The position numbers and the translations under genes are program-made. The notes under the pieces were generated by a model, which was not told where the DNA came from, searched no databases, and saw nothing but the letters and a program-made list of their open reading frames with translations. From assembly GCA_008933995.1 (NCBI GenBank), contig WARS01001853.1, positions 1-64,000 on the forward strand: a stretch of DNA of 64,000 bases, read 5' to 3'. This DNA is from Datnioides undecimradiatus (taxonomy: Eukaryota > Chordata > Actinopteri > Lobotiformes > Datnioididae). This document shows positions 33,105-46,612 of the stretch, one piece after another (position 1 is the stretch's first letter; every line of letters begins with the position of its first letter).

Positions 33105-34360
33105 CTACATCTCAGCAATGACCGGCAGTATCGGGGCCTTGAACCGCCTGGACTGTCTGCAAGTGGTGCGACAGCTGGACGTCCAGACACTGACGATTCC
33201 CGCCTGCCTGAGGCCCGACTGTCTGTCTCTTTGTCTGTCGCTGAAGGTGAACGCAGCTTCAGTTGTCTGTGTTGCTTCATCTGCCCTTCTCCCAGAGCTC
33301 GTCCCGTCGCCCACAGGTGTCTTCCTGTGGTTTGAGTCGGGAACCAGCCCGCGCTCTGGGTTCTCCGGGGAAATCTCATTTAGTTTTGGAGCTGGAGTTT
33401 CACCCGGCCTGGAGAGGAGAGGAGTCTGACGAGGTGAGCTGGAAAACTGCCACCGCGTCGTCTTCTTGTTCTCCTCCGTCCATCCTCTGCGGAGGAGCCG
33501 GGCCGCCGTGAGGAAAGAGTCTGTCTGGTTGTGCAGCTCCTCCAGAGGGTCTGGGAGTAAAGGCCCACACATGGCTGACGTCCTGCCCAGGCCAGGAGCC
33601 ACAGGGTCTGGATTAATGCTGCCCTCCATCCTCCTGTTGTCCCAAAGCTCCACCTCTGCTTCTGCACTTTGTTTGAGGCCCCGAAGCACCTGCAAGCCAT
33701 ATTTACAAAGATACATTAGAAATGAGATGAGATTACATCGGTGGCTCCTGACATGGGCTCCTAACACGAGCTTCAGCGATCTTTGAATGATTAAAGGCCC
33801 AGGAAGGTCAGAAAAACACATTTCTGTTACACAAAATTGACTCTTTTAACCATTTTATTGTAACATTTTCTTTTTTTCCCACAGATTCTGATAAATTACA
33901 TGAAACAAATGCAAAACAGATCAGAGTCACACTCACGGCTCATGCACAACCTGATTAACATGTCGATAGATGGCTCATTTTAAGCCATTACCATCTGTCT
34001 TTGCTAACTTCTGATGTTTATTGCAAGCAGGGAGGTTATCACAGTTTTCAGAGGTGCAGGAAGGCGCAGTTGCTGTGACCACCCCAGTGTTTTTATCAAC
34101 AACCACCAGAGGGAAGCGCAGATCCTGTAAGACCACTACAAGCCAGACCAGTCCTGAGAGGAAAGCTCTCAGAGGGATGGTCTTTGCTTTCTTTCATCAT
34201 GTTTTCATTTGGCAAATGAGCCAGCCGAGCTAAACTGACCTGCAGTTGCTGCAGTCCACAGACAACCTTTAACCCTCTGTGGGCGAGGACCCCACCAGCT
34301 GCCACAGCAGGCTCCAGGAGGACGTGAAGGCAACCCGGGGCTTCAGGCTGCAGAGGTGCT
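33105..34360 (-). CDS. unrecognised gene, last two exons (5' part not found)
   Basis: The final exon, 33689-33105, follows a good acceptor (GGCTTGCAG) and encodes 194 residues to a TAG. The next exon upstream is probably 34360-34240: acceptor ATCCTGCAG, donor CTGCAG|GTCAG, an open frame in matching phase (VLAHRGLKVVCGLQQLQ at its end). The encoded tail is hydrophilic, Arg-, Glu-, Ser- and Pro-rich, with LPDPLEELHNQTDSFLTAAR early and no membrane segment or Cys/His cluster. I do not recognise the family. Earlier exons should lie to the right, but none was convincing up to 41 kb. The frame is long in a GC-rich stretch, so a chance reading frame remains possible. Confidence 0.45.
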
Positions 34361-34903
34361 GCAGGATGACAACATCACTTTATATGTTGTTTAAAAGAGT
34401 CATTCTTTACAAATTAGCGCAGCTTTAGCCAGTTTTGAAGCATGACCTTGCGTGTTTTATCATGGCTCATATAGTTCATTGTTTAGCTGGAATGAAAGCA
34501 GAGCTTATTTGCATAGATTGTGCAGCGGTTGTGCATCAACATGACTCTGCAAAGCTACGAAACCCATAACTTTATGAAAGAACATATTTCACTTCATTAT
34601 TCTTTATATAAGAATCTCATATGTCACCACAGCACCTTTTCTACTTCACTTTGTTTACATGTATCTGAAACTATTGGCTAACACATATTTTATGTTCTAC
34701 ATTTGAGTGTAATAATATCACAACAGCAACAAACTACCAAGGCTACTAAAGCCTAACCTGCACAAAACAGGACATTTCAGGATCAGAGATGACGGTAACC
34801 ATTATATTTTACTCAGTATGGGTAATAATAGCCGGTGCAAATGTTCAGCTAAGCTATTGTTTGTGCTCCCACTGCACTTTTTAACTTTTTATCTGTCTTA
34901 TCT

Positions 34904-34905
<2 letters not shown>

Positions 34906-34940
<35 letters not shown>
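34906..34940. repeat. (CA)n microsatellite
   Basis: About 17 uninterrupted CA units. Confidence 0.95.
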
Positions 34941-34942
<2 letters not shown>

Positions 34943-35369
34943 CATCCATATGCATCTGCAACGATCATGCAAACAGTTTATCTGTGCATCTACGCACTTT
35001 ACATAATGAATATACACACTGAAGCGTCACGCAGCTGCAGGTAATACCAGATTTCGGTGTCAGATCCTTGTCTTTCCTCGTCCTCCTCTCAGGACTGACG
35101 GCCTCACCGCTGCTCTCTGCTCGCCGTCTGACCCACTCTCTCCGTCTTCTCTCTCTCTCTCTCACATTAACTCCCACCCTCTCTCTCACCCTCTCTGTAT
35201 GTCGGCCCCCATTTAAAGGGATAGTTCAGGTCCCTTTAAGTGAGCTTCAGTTGTGCAGAGTACAGTTTGGACATTTGGGCACGTTATAACGTAATAGAAT
35301 ATGAGCAGAACAGTTTCTCAAGCATCGACAGGCTGCTGTTTCTCTATTCAGAACGTGCACATGAGCCTG

Positions 35370-35505
35370 CTGCTCGCCACCCACACAGCACTAAATGACA
35401 AAGTCAGAGAGCAGCTGTTGGACGTGGAGGAGCGTTTCGCAACTGGAGAGCCAGATAAGGTGGTAGAGACCAAAAACAGAGCAATACAACCCTTTAAAAC
35501 ATAGA
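35370..35505. repeat. possible dispersed fish repeat fragment
   Basis: The words GAGCAGCTGTTGGACGTGGA, GAGAGCCAGATAAGGTGGTA and GAGACCAAAAACAGAGC resemble a high-copy fish repeat from memory. The short open frame across it (35301-35504) looks protein-like but is better explained by that repeat. There is no second copy in this window to confirm it. Confidence 0.3.
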
Positions 35506-38500
35506 CATGAGCACGAACACGCAGCTTTTAATGCTTTAAAACCAAAAAGTAGGTGTTCGACTCGTTTCACACTGACACGTTTTCCTTTCTGTGTTTTGCC
35601 GCCGTAATCGAGGGTTACAGCAGACAGTAACACGCCAACATGGCCGGCCCGCCAGTGTTGCATCCTGCAGGACAGGAAGTCTAAACTCAGCCGTTGTTCC
35701 CACAGACTGTAAACTGCAGTGATGTTCCTGGTTAATCAGCTGTTTACTCGCCAACATCTGCACGTGTCACAACATCTCAGCCAGAAAAGGGACGAATATT
35801 AGCCGCCTGTCCGTGTTTAAATCACTGCCGATCGCAGCCGGAGCCAGTGAACATCCGTGACTACTGCAGAGTTGTTTGATGCAGCTTTGAAAATGATTGT
35901 GCACATTGACACTGAAGACAAAAACCGAATGTTAGCTGGTGACGAAGGGCCTTTTGTGCAGTCTTAAAAGGGTCAAACAGTGAAAAGAGGACTTGCAGCT
36001 CTTACAGAGAGTTAAAAAGACAACTAAATGAATGCAAACGTTGCTCCACTTTCACTTCATGTAATAGCAACTTAAAACAACTTTACCAGGTGTTAAAAAG
36101 TCACGTGAGCAGACATTGTGGGAAAACAATGTCAGTGAAGGTTTCACAGAGTCGTTTCACTTCAGTATATCGCAGCTTTGTGGGTTGGTGTTCATTCATT
36201 CAAATATTCAAAACACATTTGTTGCATACATGTTGCGTGTATATGGAAATGTTAGGATGCAGCGCTGAAATGAGTCTTCCTGCTGCTCTCCTTTGGCGTG
36301 CTGCTGAACTCGTCCACCTCTGACACACACTTTTCTGGATTCAGGACAAAGAGGTCTGGATTGTGTTGACTGTGGCTGGACTGTACCCTCAGTGTGCGGC
36401 TGCTGCTCTGCTGTCTGTTTGCTCTGCCCAGGCATGTGCTCCCTGCTCTTCCCCTCCTCAGTTCAGCAGGTTTATCACAGACGGCGGAGCGTTAACCCCC
36501 AGTGTGTAGCGTGTGTGTGTGTGTGTAGTGACCTCATATTTAACAACCAGAGTGTCAGGGTTCAGAAAATCACGTGCATGAAGCGATTCGCTCTGGACTA
36601 TAAGTGATTTGGGAAAACTTGTCACATTCACGTGCTTTCTTGAATCCGTCAGGCACGAGAGCAAACCCCGAGTGTTCTTTGAGTTTAGTGTCTCACTCTG
36701 AGTGAGTTTGGAGTTAATGCACAGTAAATTCTTCAGATGCAAACTTAAACCATATAAAATAAAGTAAAACGTTAGCACAAATTACTCTGTTGTTCACCAT
36801 ATCATCACCAAGAGCATGCCACGCTCCAACTGCAGCTTCAGGGTCTTTCTGTAATTGGTGAACCAAAACAGTTGCATTGTCTGGGGATGTCAGTGGTTAA
36901 TTGATTAACTGCAGAAGTATTTTTCACTACATTTAGAATAGAAGCTCTCAGTGGGAACATGTCCTGCAGAAAGTCAAGTTGGAGAAAGCTGGCTGTCGGA
37001 GGCTGAGGGATTCAAGCTACAGCGATTAAACACACCAAGAACACGTTGAGGAGAAGAGGAACGAGCTGAAAGTTAAGCTAGCTCTGATCACTGGCAGCTG
37101 AGCAGCTCGCACACACAGTATCTACAACTACCATTCACTTCATCAGTGCTGACAGGGAGGTGCAGCACAGTGAAGGAGCTCCTCAGTAAAAGCTTATTGG
37201 CATCAGTCAGTGGGACCTTTACGGGACAGTGGGACAGTCGGGCGTTCATCAAGCTGAATCATGATGTGGCTCTGCTGAATCAAACAGCAGCTGGCTTCTT
37301 TTTCTACATATGTGCACCTGAAAGTGATGAATTGTCCCAAAATACAATGCGATAAAAACAAAAAAACCGATAAAATGTCTTTGTTGTTTTTCATCACGTT
37401 TTCAACACGTTTGCAGCTGTTGCACATGCACGAATAAGTTTTAAGTTACAAGTCAGTTGCATGAGGTTGCCAAACTATTCCAACTATTTGAGGATTTCGC
37501 TCGATCATGTGCTGATCGAGCTGCCGTTCAGCTGTGGGTCCATTCGCAGAGCCCTCTGGATCAAAGTCCGGTGGGGGAGCACGAGCTGTATCGCAGCACG
37601 GCGGGGTGAAGTTTGCTCGGTATGCCCTGGCTCATGGTAGTCGTCAATCTGGGTCAAAGGTAATGGGAAAGCTGCGGGAACGCAGGCTGCGTCAGGGAAA
37701 CCCGCAGAGCTCTCCCGTCCGTGTTCTTCCGACCATCAGCAAACAACGAATCTAACATCGAACCGATCAAACTAACACGTACTTCCTGTTTAGTCCAAAC
37801 CTGATTTAACATTAAGGAGAAACATCATTACAACAAACTGGCAGCTGTGGTTTATTCTTACTGTAGTTTAATGAGCGCCACATGTGCCACTCTGCCGACT
37901 ACAGCACAACCCCAGAAATGTATTAATCCACCGCTGAAAATAGTCCCCAACCCATGCACTCTTTACTTCTGCTTAAGCAGTGTGTGTTCAGGAGCTACTG
38001 AGCCTTTCTATGCCTGCATGTTGGTACAGACGAGGCATCATGTTCCCGTCCTTCTGTCCCATTCTCATTAACGGCAAATCTCAGGAACGCCCCGAGGGAC
38101 CTTCTGCAGATTTGGAACAAACGTCCACTTGTGCTAAAGGAACTGATTCGATTTTGGGGGCCAAAGGTCACCTCGCGAGGACGCCACCAAGCATTAAAAC
38201 TTCACATTAATTAAATAGGATGAAGAAATAAAGTGATGATTTCGATTCTACATCCAAAAGCTCAAAGGTCGACTTCACCGTGCCTGCAGAAGTTACTCAA
38301 AAACACTTGAGGTGGTGATACTGGTTTAAAAATCAAACTACTGTATATTTATGGTTCGTCATCATCAGAAATGAGTGGGTGCTGCAAATATCAGCATCTG
38401 TTTACTGCACTCAAACTGAATCAAATTACGTGGGAAATTATTATTAAATTAACACATCACTGTCGCTGTTTTCACAGACGGATATACAGAATTTCCCGCA

Positions 38501-41100
38501 TTGAGCCGGTTAGCGCCAGGATTTAGCGTCTGCACACCTGGGGCTGAAGATGCATGAAGCTGCTGGTGAGGACAGTTTACAGTAAATAAGGGCTGGTGTC
38601 ATAGACGACTCTGAAAACCGTCTGTTCGGAGAAATGGGGCCAAAACACAAATAAGCTGCTGACTGAGCACTTCTCAAAGCAGGTGGAAGGCGGTAAACAG
38701 CTCTCACAGCTGTAACATTAAGGCTAGATGTTAGCAAGGTAAGCAGAAACAATGCAGCAACACATGAGGAAGAGCTGCTGGAGGTAAGCCTGTTCCCTGT
38801 GCACCTGAGCGGGAGCGAGTGAGGTGGCACTGAAGCGCCGATGATCTGACAGTATCAGTAAACTGTGACTCAGACATGTCGCATGTGCTTTGTAAGTTGA
38901 TAGAAAGCATTGAATCACCGCGGCATTTAGGCTTCCCCCGCTGGCTGAACAGGATTACAGGGTAGGGCAGCTCAGTTTCTGCACAGACGACTTTCTGCTC
39001 TTGAGCTCTGATGTCACTTCGAATCTCCACCTTTCATTTTTCCGTTTCATTGTGCGTGTTTTTCAAAGCATCGAGGCGACCGTCCTGCATCTTCGCCGGC
39101 TCTGAATAACGGCTGGCTATTGACAAACAAGCCGTATTTACAGGAAAATGCCACATTCTGGTCTTTGTTCGCCTTCGTTCGCGGTGCGTCCGCAGCTGCT
39201 GTTGTGCCTCATTTAAAGGATGGGTGAGGTTCATGAGTCCTACCCAGAGTCTGTAAAAGAAGACAAACAGGTGTCCTTTTGGTCCCAAAACCTCCTGACG
39301 TGTCTCCTCCACCTGTTTAACCGAAGTGAAAAATCAGGTTTGTTGCATGAGGCACTTCTCCAAAGTGAGTTTATTGGCTACAGTCGGTGTCAGTCTCCCG
39401 TGTATCGTGAGGTAAAAGGAGTTTGGTGTCGGTCAGCTCGAAACAGTCGAACACTGTCGTGCCTTAAAGCTGTTTCCAGGTCAGTCCTGTCCATCAGTCT
39501 GTGTCCTCAAAGACCCTGAGGTGTTTCCAGGCCGGAGTGTTTGGAGTCTCGGGCACTTTGACCGCTCACAGCTTGTGGCCGAATGTTAGAGTCGCACCAC
39601 TCACGGCACAAAATCCAGTTCCTCTGGATCAAAGAGCGATGCATGTATTTCCAGAGTCGCCATCTTTAATGCTCAACAGTCGCAGGAGGAGAGGGGTCAC
39701 TGTGCAAGAAGCAGTGAAACACTTTGACCCACATTCACAGCTGGCATCGACACGTGATCTCCGTCTGGATTTCCCATCTGGACGCCAGGAGTTAATGCAA
39801 GACATACATTGAGATCGGAATACGATCGGGATCGGCCAGAAAAACACCTGGAAGCGGTTTTGCACGCTTTGTGATTGGACGTCAGCCAGGCGTAGATGCG
39901 TTTCATACAGTGTGGTCACATGCTGAAAAGGAAAAAGAGACCTTCGCGGCAGATTGAAAGGTCACTGACTGAGGCCTCGTCATCGCCGCTGAAGCTGCTC
40001 AGCGAAAAACTGCAGGTAGCGGCTGAGATGAGCAACTCTGCCTTCACACGGCAGCGATTCAGACATTAACACTGATCCCTGATCTGGAGATGTCTGCTGA
40101 CACCCACCTGCACCCATTTAACTAACTGGCATCTGCTCATTAGCTCCAGGTGTAAATGCAAAGGCCAGTGAGTCAGCTCTCATCCTGCAAGTGCAGCCAC
40201 TGCATATGTGTGGATGTATTTCTAAAACTGTGTTTATATCCCGCAGATGCTTCGTCACTCCCTATGTGCTCATAAACTGGAAATATTGCACATATTTAGC
40301 ACAGAGAGCACTTTATCATGCACATATGTGCAAATATCAGATGCACGGAGTGAACAAAGGTCATGCACACGCAGCTTTGTTGCAGAAAAACTGTACGTTT
40401 ACAGGGAGGAAATGACCTCACCGCCCATGTAATTGCTTGTTCTCAAACAATTCACATTTGGATGTGAGTGAGAACATAGTTAGTTGCCCGGTATGTGTTT
40501 ATATATGTTTCCATGGTCACGCCTTCACGTAAGAAAGACAAGCTGGACAACTGTAGCAAAAAGGAAAGAGTAAAATAGTTTGAGCAGTTCCTTCTTTCCT
40601 CGCTGCACCAAGTTTCATGAGAACCAGGCTGGCAACAACAAAAGAAACAAAGTGAAAACAAAAGCTCCTTGTTGGCCGCGGTCATAATGCACGCACAGCA
40701 CGTGTAGATGGAAATGTGAGACTCTTAGAAGCTCAGGAAACAAGTTTTATCAGTTTTTACATTTGGACACACTTGTTTGTCTCAATTTTGAGCATTTTTC
40801 AGTAAAATCTGAATAATTTAATAGGTTTTATTCTCAAGGTTGATGATACAGATTCAGAATCCAGATTGTTAAACTGATGAAATCACCGTCAGACTGATCC
40901 AGATGTTGATCTGCACTGATAGAAGCAACAACATCAGGAGTCCCACATCCAGGACTCGTCACAGCACTGCTCGCTCATCGAGCCGTGGCCTGGGTTCGGT
41001 GCTGATCCCGTCGAGGGCCGCACCTTGGTTTTGATCCCAGGTTACAATAAATAATAGCAATAGTGTTGCAGCGGCGCAGGAAGAACCGGTTCGTCCGGTT
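35506..41100. other. long intergenic region without a supportable gene
   Basis: Many short open frames occur but none has splice sites, family motifs or codon bias to support it. Contains a GT run near 36512-36527 and a GATCGGAATACGATCGGGAT word near 39811. Promoters or enhancers for the neighbouring genes may be here but cannot be identified by eye. Confidence 0.5.
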
Positions 41101-41228
41101 TGTTCTCTCAGGTGTTCTGTTGTCTGCAGGTATTTCTGAGCTGACGGAGAATTGACGGCTCCTCAGTGCAGGCATCAGCTGTGACGGGACGTCCGACTCA
41201 GAGCTCCCTCGTCGCGCGAACTCACAGG
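41101..41228 (+). other. possible non-coding first exon of the PLAC8-like gene
   Basis: A GC-richer stretch ending GCGCGAACTCACAG|GTGAGA (exon end 41228) has a strong splice donor about 1 kb before the acceptor (TCCTTCAG) at 42223 that opens the first coding exon. The link is inferred only from the splice signals. Confidence 0.35.
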
Positions 41229-42231
41229 TGAGACACCAACTGTGCTGCATATTGATTATTCTCTACACGTCTATATTTAGTATTTGAGTCATACAGTGTT
41301 CCTCTAGGCATTTTACCATTTTTCCATTTATATTTTCTTTATTAAAGGAGGAAAACTGATAATTTAACATCCTGTAAGTAGAACACAAATATGTGGATAT
41401 GAAATCACAACTAAACCGACCTGAAATTGCGAGTTGTTCTTCATAAAAGCTCTGAAATATTAAGAAATTATAAAAGAATCAAATGTGATTTTAGGGGCCG
41501 TGTGCTCAGAGGACAGACGCTGCTTTTTAAAAGAAGAACTCGTATGAAACGTTATTTGTTTCTGTGATTCTGCTGCAGAATGACGCATGAAGGTGTTTTC
41601 TGATGTGTTTCCCCCTCGGTGATGTAAAACCATAAAACCCAGACGCAAAAGGCACCTGATGTCCAATATGAATGTTGTTTCTCAGCTAATTCCAACAGCT
41701 AGCTTAGCCAAGTATGTGGTCACATGACTATTGATGGTGGACAGGAGCTGGCGACCTGCTGAGACCAGCGTTTTAGCTGTTTTAGCTGCTTCCTGCGTTG
41801 CTCACTGTTGTTGCTTTCGTGTTTATTTTGACTTGTACTTGCGAAGCGTTCTGGAGATGCAGTTAGCTCGAGTGCACCAAAGTCTGCAGCTGTGACGACG
41901 CTGTGCACGGGGGTTGGCTTGATCCGTTCACCTTCACCTCTGCCTGATGTGAGCTTTAACGACTTTCCAAGTTGCTTCTTCTTCTCCCTCAGCGGTTGCA
42001 GAGGGATGCTTGTGCCTGAAACGCCTGAAAGTTGCACTTTGAAACTAAAACGACTGAGAAACACCCGAACACAGTTTCCTATTTTAGCTCAGGACTGATA
42101 AATTCAGGCGACACAGCTCAGCACAGGCGTCCTCGCCAGCTTACGGGAATCTGCTGTTGGCACCTTGCGTGAACATCTGCAAACGTGCTTAACAGGAACT
42201 CCACATCCTGGTCCCTCCTTCAGACGCCGTC

Positions 42232-43926
42232 ATGTCGTCCACGCTGGTCATCAAGCAGCCGCAGCCTGTGATGGAGGCCCGAGACTCTGACGAGTGGGGA
42301 TCTGGGATATGTGACTGCTGTCAAGACGTGCCTGAGTGTAAGTGTGTGTGTGTGCGTGTGTGTGTGTGCTGATTCATATTCACTGCAGTGACATCGCTGT
42401 GTGATAAACTGATAAGTGTGTTTATGAAACCATGTTTATCTTGTTTATCTGGTCTGATTCAAGCTGCGACTCGTCAGAGAAAGGCAAAAAAACTTTAAAT
42501 TAATAGATAAACTCAAACGAAAGCAGATGCAAAATCATTTTACAAGGACAAACTTCAAAATTATAATAATAAATCTGATGCAAAAGAGGCAAAATGACTC
42601 CAAACTGACACCCTGAGTTATTACTGTTGCAGGAAAATCCAAATATTCAGCTGAAAACAGTGTGTGTGAGTGTGTGTGGGTGTGTGTGGGTGCGTTTTGT
42701 GTTTAAATCTTTTTTTTTTTTTTTTCTGGTTTAGGTTGTTTTGCTTGCTGGTGCTGTCCCTGCTTCGCCTGCATCACCACCAGGAAATACGGCCAGTGTC
42801 TGTGCCTCCCCCTGCTGGACATCTTCGGCTGCATCCCTCCCATCACCATGTCCATGAGGGTCTCCATGCGGCAGCGCTACGGCATCAGAGTAAGGCCACA
42901 ATTCAATGTTATTAAATCAAGTCAACTTCTAATGTGCATCTTTTAGTATATGAAGACCAAAAGTGTCAAATCACCCACCAAACATTAAGAATAAATCATT
43001 TAAAGCCATTTTTAACTCATCAAACATGTGATTTTTGTGTATTTACAGCAGAATAAATCATTATAAACACAGTTAAAAAGGAAAAAGTAGAAATTTAAGC
43101 TTGTGTTCCTTTAGAAAAGTTTTTTTTATTTTAGTTTTATTAAAGTTAGTCCAGTTAAGTTTGATGGCAGAGGATGTTTCAGAGTTTTTTACTGCACAGT
43201 CACAAATCATTGTTTTTAACATGATTCACGTCAGTTTCCAGTGACGCCGCTCAGCCTGCAGCCGTCAGATAATAAGGCTTCCTGCTGGTGATTAAACGTA
43301 GGAGCAGTAACAGGATTTTAGGTAACGCTGATACACCAAACCTGTGAAGTAACTGTAATACAGTGCATTCCACAGCAACTGTATGCTGCAGTGAGGTAAT
43401 GAGCTGTACTGGGAAAATGACATTAACAGAGAACGTGCAGATGTTCTCTGGGAACATTAACAATATTAATCAATGAAAATGAGTTCACGAGAAAGAAGTC
43501 ACTTCACCTTTCTGTGCGTCTGTGTATTCGGATGATTTATTTCAATTATGCTACGATGAGATTATTTATTTTTTAATTCTTTTCTTTTTGTCTGCACTCG
43601 TTTATGTCCTTGCTGCAAGTCTTATCTCATCTCATCTCACCTCACCTCACCTCACCTCACCTCACCTCACCTCATCTCATCTCATCTCATCTCATCTTAA
43701 GTGCTTTGTAAAGTGCTGGGGAACCTTCTTTAAGGTTAAAACCATTGCTTGTTCCCTCGGAGAACCCCGTCCCCGTGTGTTGACCGCTGCGTTTTGTCCG
43801 CAGGGCACCATGTGTGGCGACTGTTTGCTTGCGACCTTCTGCACCTCGTGCGTCTGGTGTCAGATGTCCAGAGAGATGAGGGAGAGGAAAATCCCGATTG
43901 TTCTCGTCAGCGCCAAGAACACGTGA
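42232..43926 (+). CDS. PLAC8 family protein (cornifelin homolog-like)
   Basis: Three coding exons, 42232-42337, 42735-42889 and 43804-43926, join in phase to give 127 residues. The first coding exon also contains eight untranslated bases after the acceptor at 42223. The protein has the PLAC8 Cys-rich signature: ICDCCQD, then a CC-F-C-CPCFAC cluster, KYGQCLC, RQRYGIRGT, CGDC and CVWCQMSRE. Length and Cys spacing fit the 110-130 residue family. Members are small Cys-rich, membrane-associated or cytosolic proteins with roles in epithelium, immune cells and growth. Among relatives it looks closest to fish cornifelin homologs; PLAC8-like 1 is the alternative. A long GT repeat follows the first donor (42339-42370). 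Confidence 0.88.
43626..43695. repeat. CTCAT/CTCAC pentanucleotide array in a PLAC8-like intron
   Basis: Fourteen 5-bp units in the order two CTCAT, seven CTCAC, five CTCAT. It is pyrimidine-rich on the sense strand and lies about 110 bp upstream of the last coding exon. Confidence 0.95.
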
Positions 43927-44085
43927 CCCGTCTCACCTCGCTCGTCACGTATTTCAACGAAGCCACGACCTGCTCTGGAGGTTGAAACCTGCCACAACCA
44001 GACAAGACGGGTGGTTACATGAGGCACAAGATGCACATGTGAACGACTGAACCTCTTACCTTTTCATTTTTATTTCCCTCCTGAG

Positions 44086-44091
44086 AATAAA
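44086..44091 (+). terminator. polyadenylation signal of the PLAC8-like gene
   Basis: AATAAA 160 bases after the stop codon. A second AATAAA at 44452-44457 is a possible distal alternative. Confidence 0.6.
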
Positions 44092-46560
44092 ACTCTTCCT
44101 TATTATTAACAAACGACTTTTCTTGCTGGGATCCGATATAAAGTCTGTTTAATCGTCTCATTTTCTCTTCCTCGGCTTCATTTTTGTCTGTAATCACACA
44201 AAACAGCAGTTTGTAATCAGTCGGCCTGCTTTACAGATGTTTTATGAGCTTATACAGTTTTTATTTTAAACATTATTCGTATAAAGCAATGTAAAAATGC
44301 ATCAGACACAGAGCAGTTTAAGGTAAGTTCAGCAGAAAGTGCAGCATTTAATATTTCATGTTATTTGAAATGTACTTTAAAGTATTTAGCTTTTAATCGT
44401 CATTGTCTGCTAATGTCATGTTTGATATTGTATAATTATTGGTTGATTGTCAATAAAATTGGTTAAATCACTACAGCGTGCAGTTATTTGTTGCATGTTC
44501 ACGTCCCTGTTGTTTGCAAAAAGGGGAAAGGCGATCATCTGGAGCACCGACGGGAAGCCGAATGCGTCAGCCAGAGGGAGCCACACGCTGGAGAATGAGC
44601 CGATGCGTCTGAGGCCGTGTGGGGTCACAGGGCGTCAGACCAAAGCAACAGATTATCGTTTATTTACGATCGATTAGGAAAAACTTCTTTTAATTTTAGG
44701 AAAAATAGAGACGCAATCCAATCAGTTAATCAATTAACAGGTAGAGTTCAGTGACGTTTAGTGCAGAACAACGTGAAATGCACAGTCGACATAACAGAGA
44801 GCAAAGATTTCCAGCAATGTTAAAGTAATGGTTCAATAATAATTTAAATTACAGTTTGGTTTAAATTGAGCTTTTCACTCTGTTTCCTGTTTAAAAGTAC
44901 AAATTAATTAAATCATTCTTTGTTATTAAGTTTATTACGTTTGAAGTGTTTTATGATGCTAAAACATGTAAATCACACTCAGTATTGAAGCATTAAAAAT
45001 AAAAATATATCATTTTTCATATGATAAAAATTAAAAATAGTGATGAAAATCAAATTTATGGGATTATCACTGTTGTTTGGTTTTGACTTCCTGATGTTAA
45101 ATCTTAAAATTTCCCCTACAGAGTCAAAACAAATGGAAAACGTGATTTATTATTTCTATGATTTTAACTAAACGTCAGTGGATTTACTTATTAAATCATG
45201 CAGAACTCTTCATCTGTGGAAACCAGCGTCTGTGCTGTGCTTGCTGCTCAGATCTGACTTTTTTACTCGGCTGCTCACGTTAATTTAAAACGTGCCTAAT
45301 ATCAGGCTGTGGTTTGAACTTGTGGGCGAGGGTGAGAGGAAAGAAAACAAACTTTCAAATCTGGCTTTTTGAAGATCAGCAACGTGTCTGCGCCGTGAGC
45401 TGTGGCAGATGTAAATCCAGAGTGACCTAAAAGACGTGCAAGCGCAAAAAAATCAGGCTCGTTTCTGGCGAATATGAAGCAGCCGAGACCTGAAAACACC
45501 GTTCACACTGTCACGGATCAGGAGAGAAACCAGATCTGGCCCACTCGTGCCTGCAGCCTGTATGTTGTCAGTCTCAGGTGAAGGGAGCTGCTCACCTGTG
45601 TCGTTCAAAGTCGCATAAATTATGAAATTATCTCACGACGGCGAAGCTTCGCTGAGGTTTTTAAGCCAGTTTAAGTCGATGGACTCAGTGTTTGAGGCGT
45701 CTGAAGAGTGGAGAGGAGCTGGTGAAAAGCAGTAAAGCATTTAAACTCAGATATTTTACTCTTGTTAGAGACAGAAGGAGAGCTAAAGATGAATTTACTT
45801 GGATGCATTCATCGGGTTTCACACATTTAAAGCGGTTCCTTTGCTTTAATCTGCTCCTTTTGTTGCTTTTCTGCCCTCTAGTGGCCAAAAATCGGTTATT
45901 ACACCTTTAAATAACAACATCCGCCCCGCGTGCTCAGCTAGATGTTTGCCGAAGAGCGAAAAAAAAAGAGCTTTAACCTCATTTTCTGTTTTCAGTTTGC
46001 ACTGTAAACCCACGGCGTCACTATCATGTCATATTTTGTCAAATTACTCCCAATAAACTTCCCCGTTTGTTTAGTCCGGTCTCGCGTTCCAGCCGAGGCG
46101 ATCCCTCCCTTTCTGCTGGCACACTTGGCCCCGGTGTTCACTGTAAATTGCTCAGTGGGTTGTTTTTAATGGGATTATAATGACAGTTATGGTTTGCAAG
46201 AATTGATGTTTGTGACTTTTACGAGGTGTGAGTGAAGGGGCGGGTCCAGGCGGCTCATAAAGGCTGCAGGAATGTTAATTGGTCGAGGCCACTGCTGCCC
46301 TCTTTGTTCTGCTCTCTCATACTGGGCTTCTGTTGCGCCCGTTAAAGGCCAAAGAACTGATTTAAAATCTGTGACTTTAACCCCGCACACCCTCCGGCAC
46401 CCCCCACGCACACATATGTACACAGATTATCCCACCTACAGCCCCCGCCCCCCCCACTCGTTCATTTCATCCCCTCCCATTCTTCCTTCTGGGTTTGTGC
46501 CTGAAGTAAATGGACCCCTTTGCTCCTCTCATTTCCTCCATGTTGCTTAATCAGGTGGTG

Positions 46561-46612
46561 CCCCCCCCCCCACACACACACTCCCACACACACACACACA
46601 CACACACACACA
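46561..46612. repeat. C-run and (CA)n microsatellite
   Basis: Eleven C residues followed by CA units with a short interruption. Confidence 0.9.

Noticed and set aside
33466-33786. Plus-strand 106-residue frame over the 33-kb exon
   Set aside because: It overlaps the longer minus-strand frame, which has a splice acceptor and poly(A) signal; the plus frame has neither.
35301-35504. Protein-like frame with LNDKVREQLLDVEERF
   Set aside because: No splice signals or neighbours support a gene, and the sequence resembles a common fish dispersed repeat.
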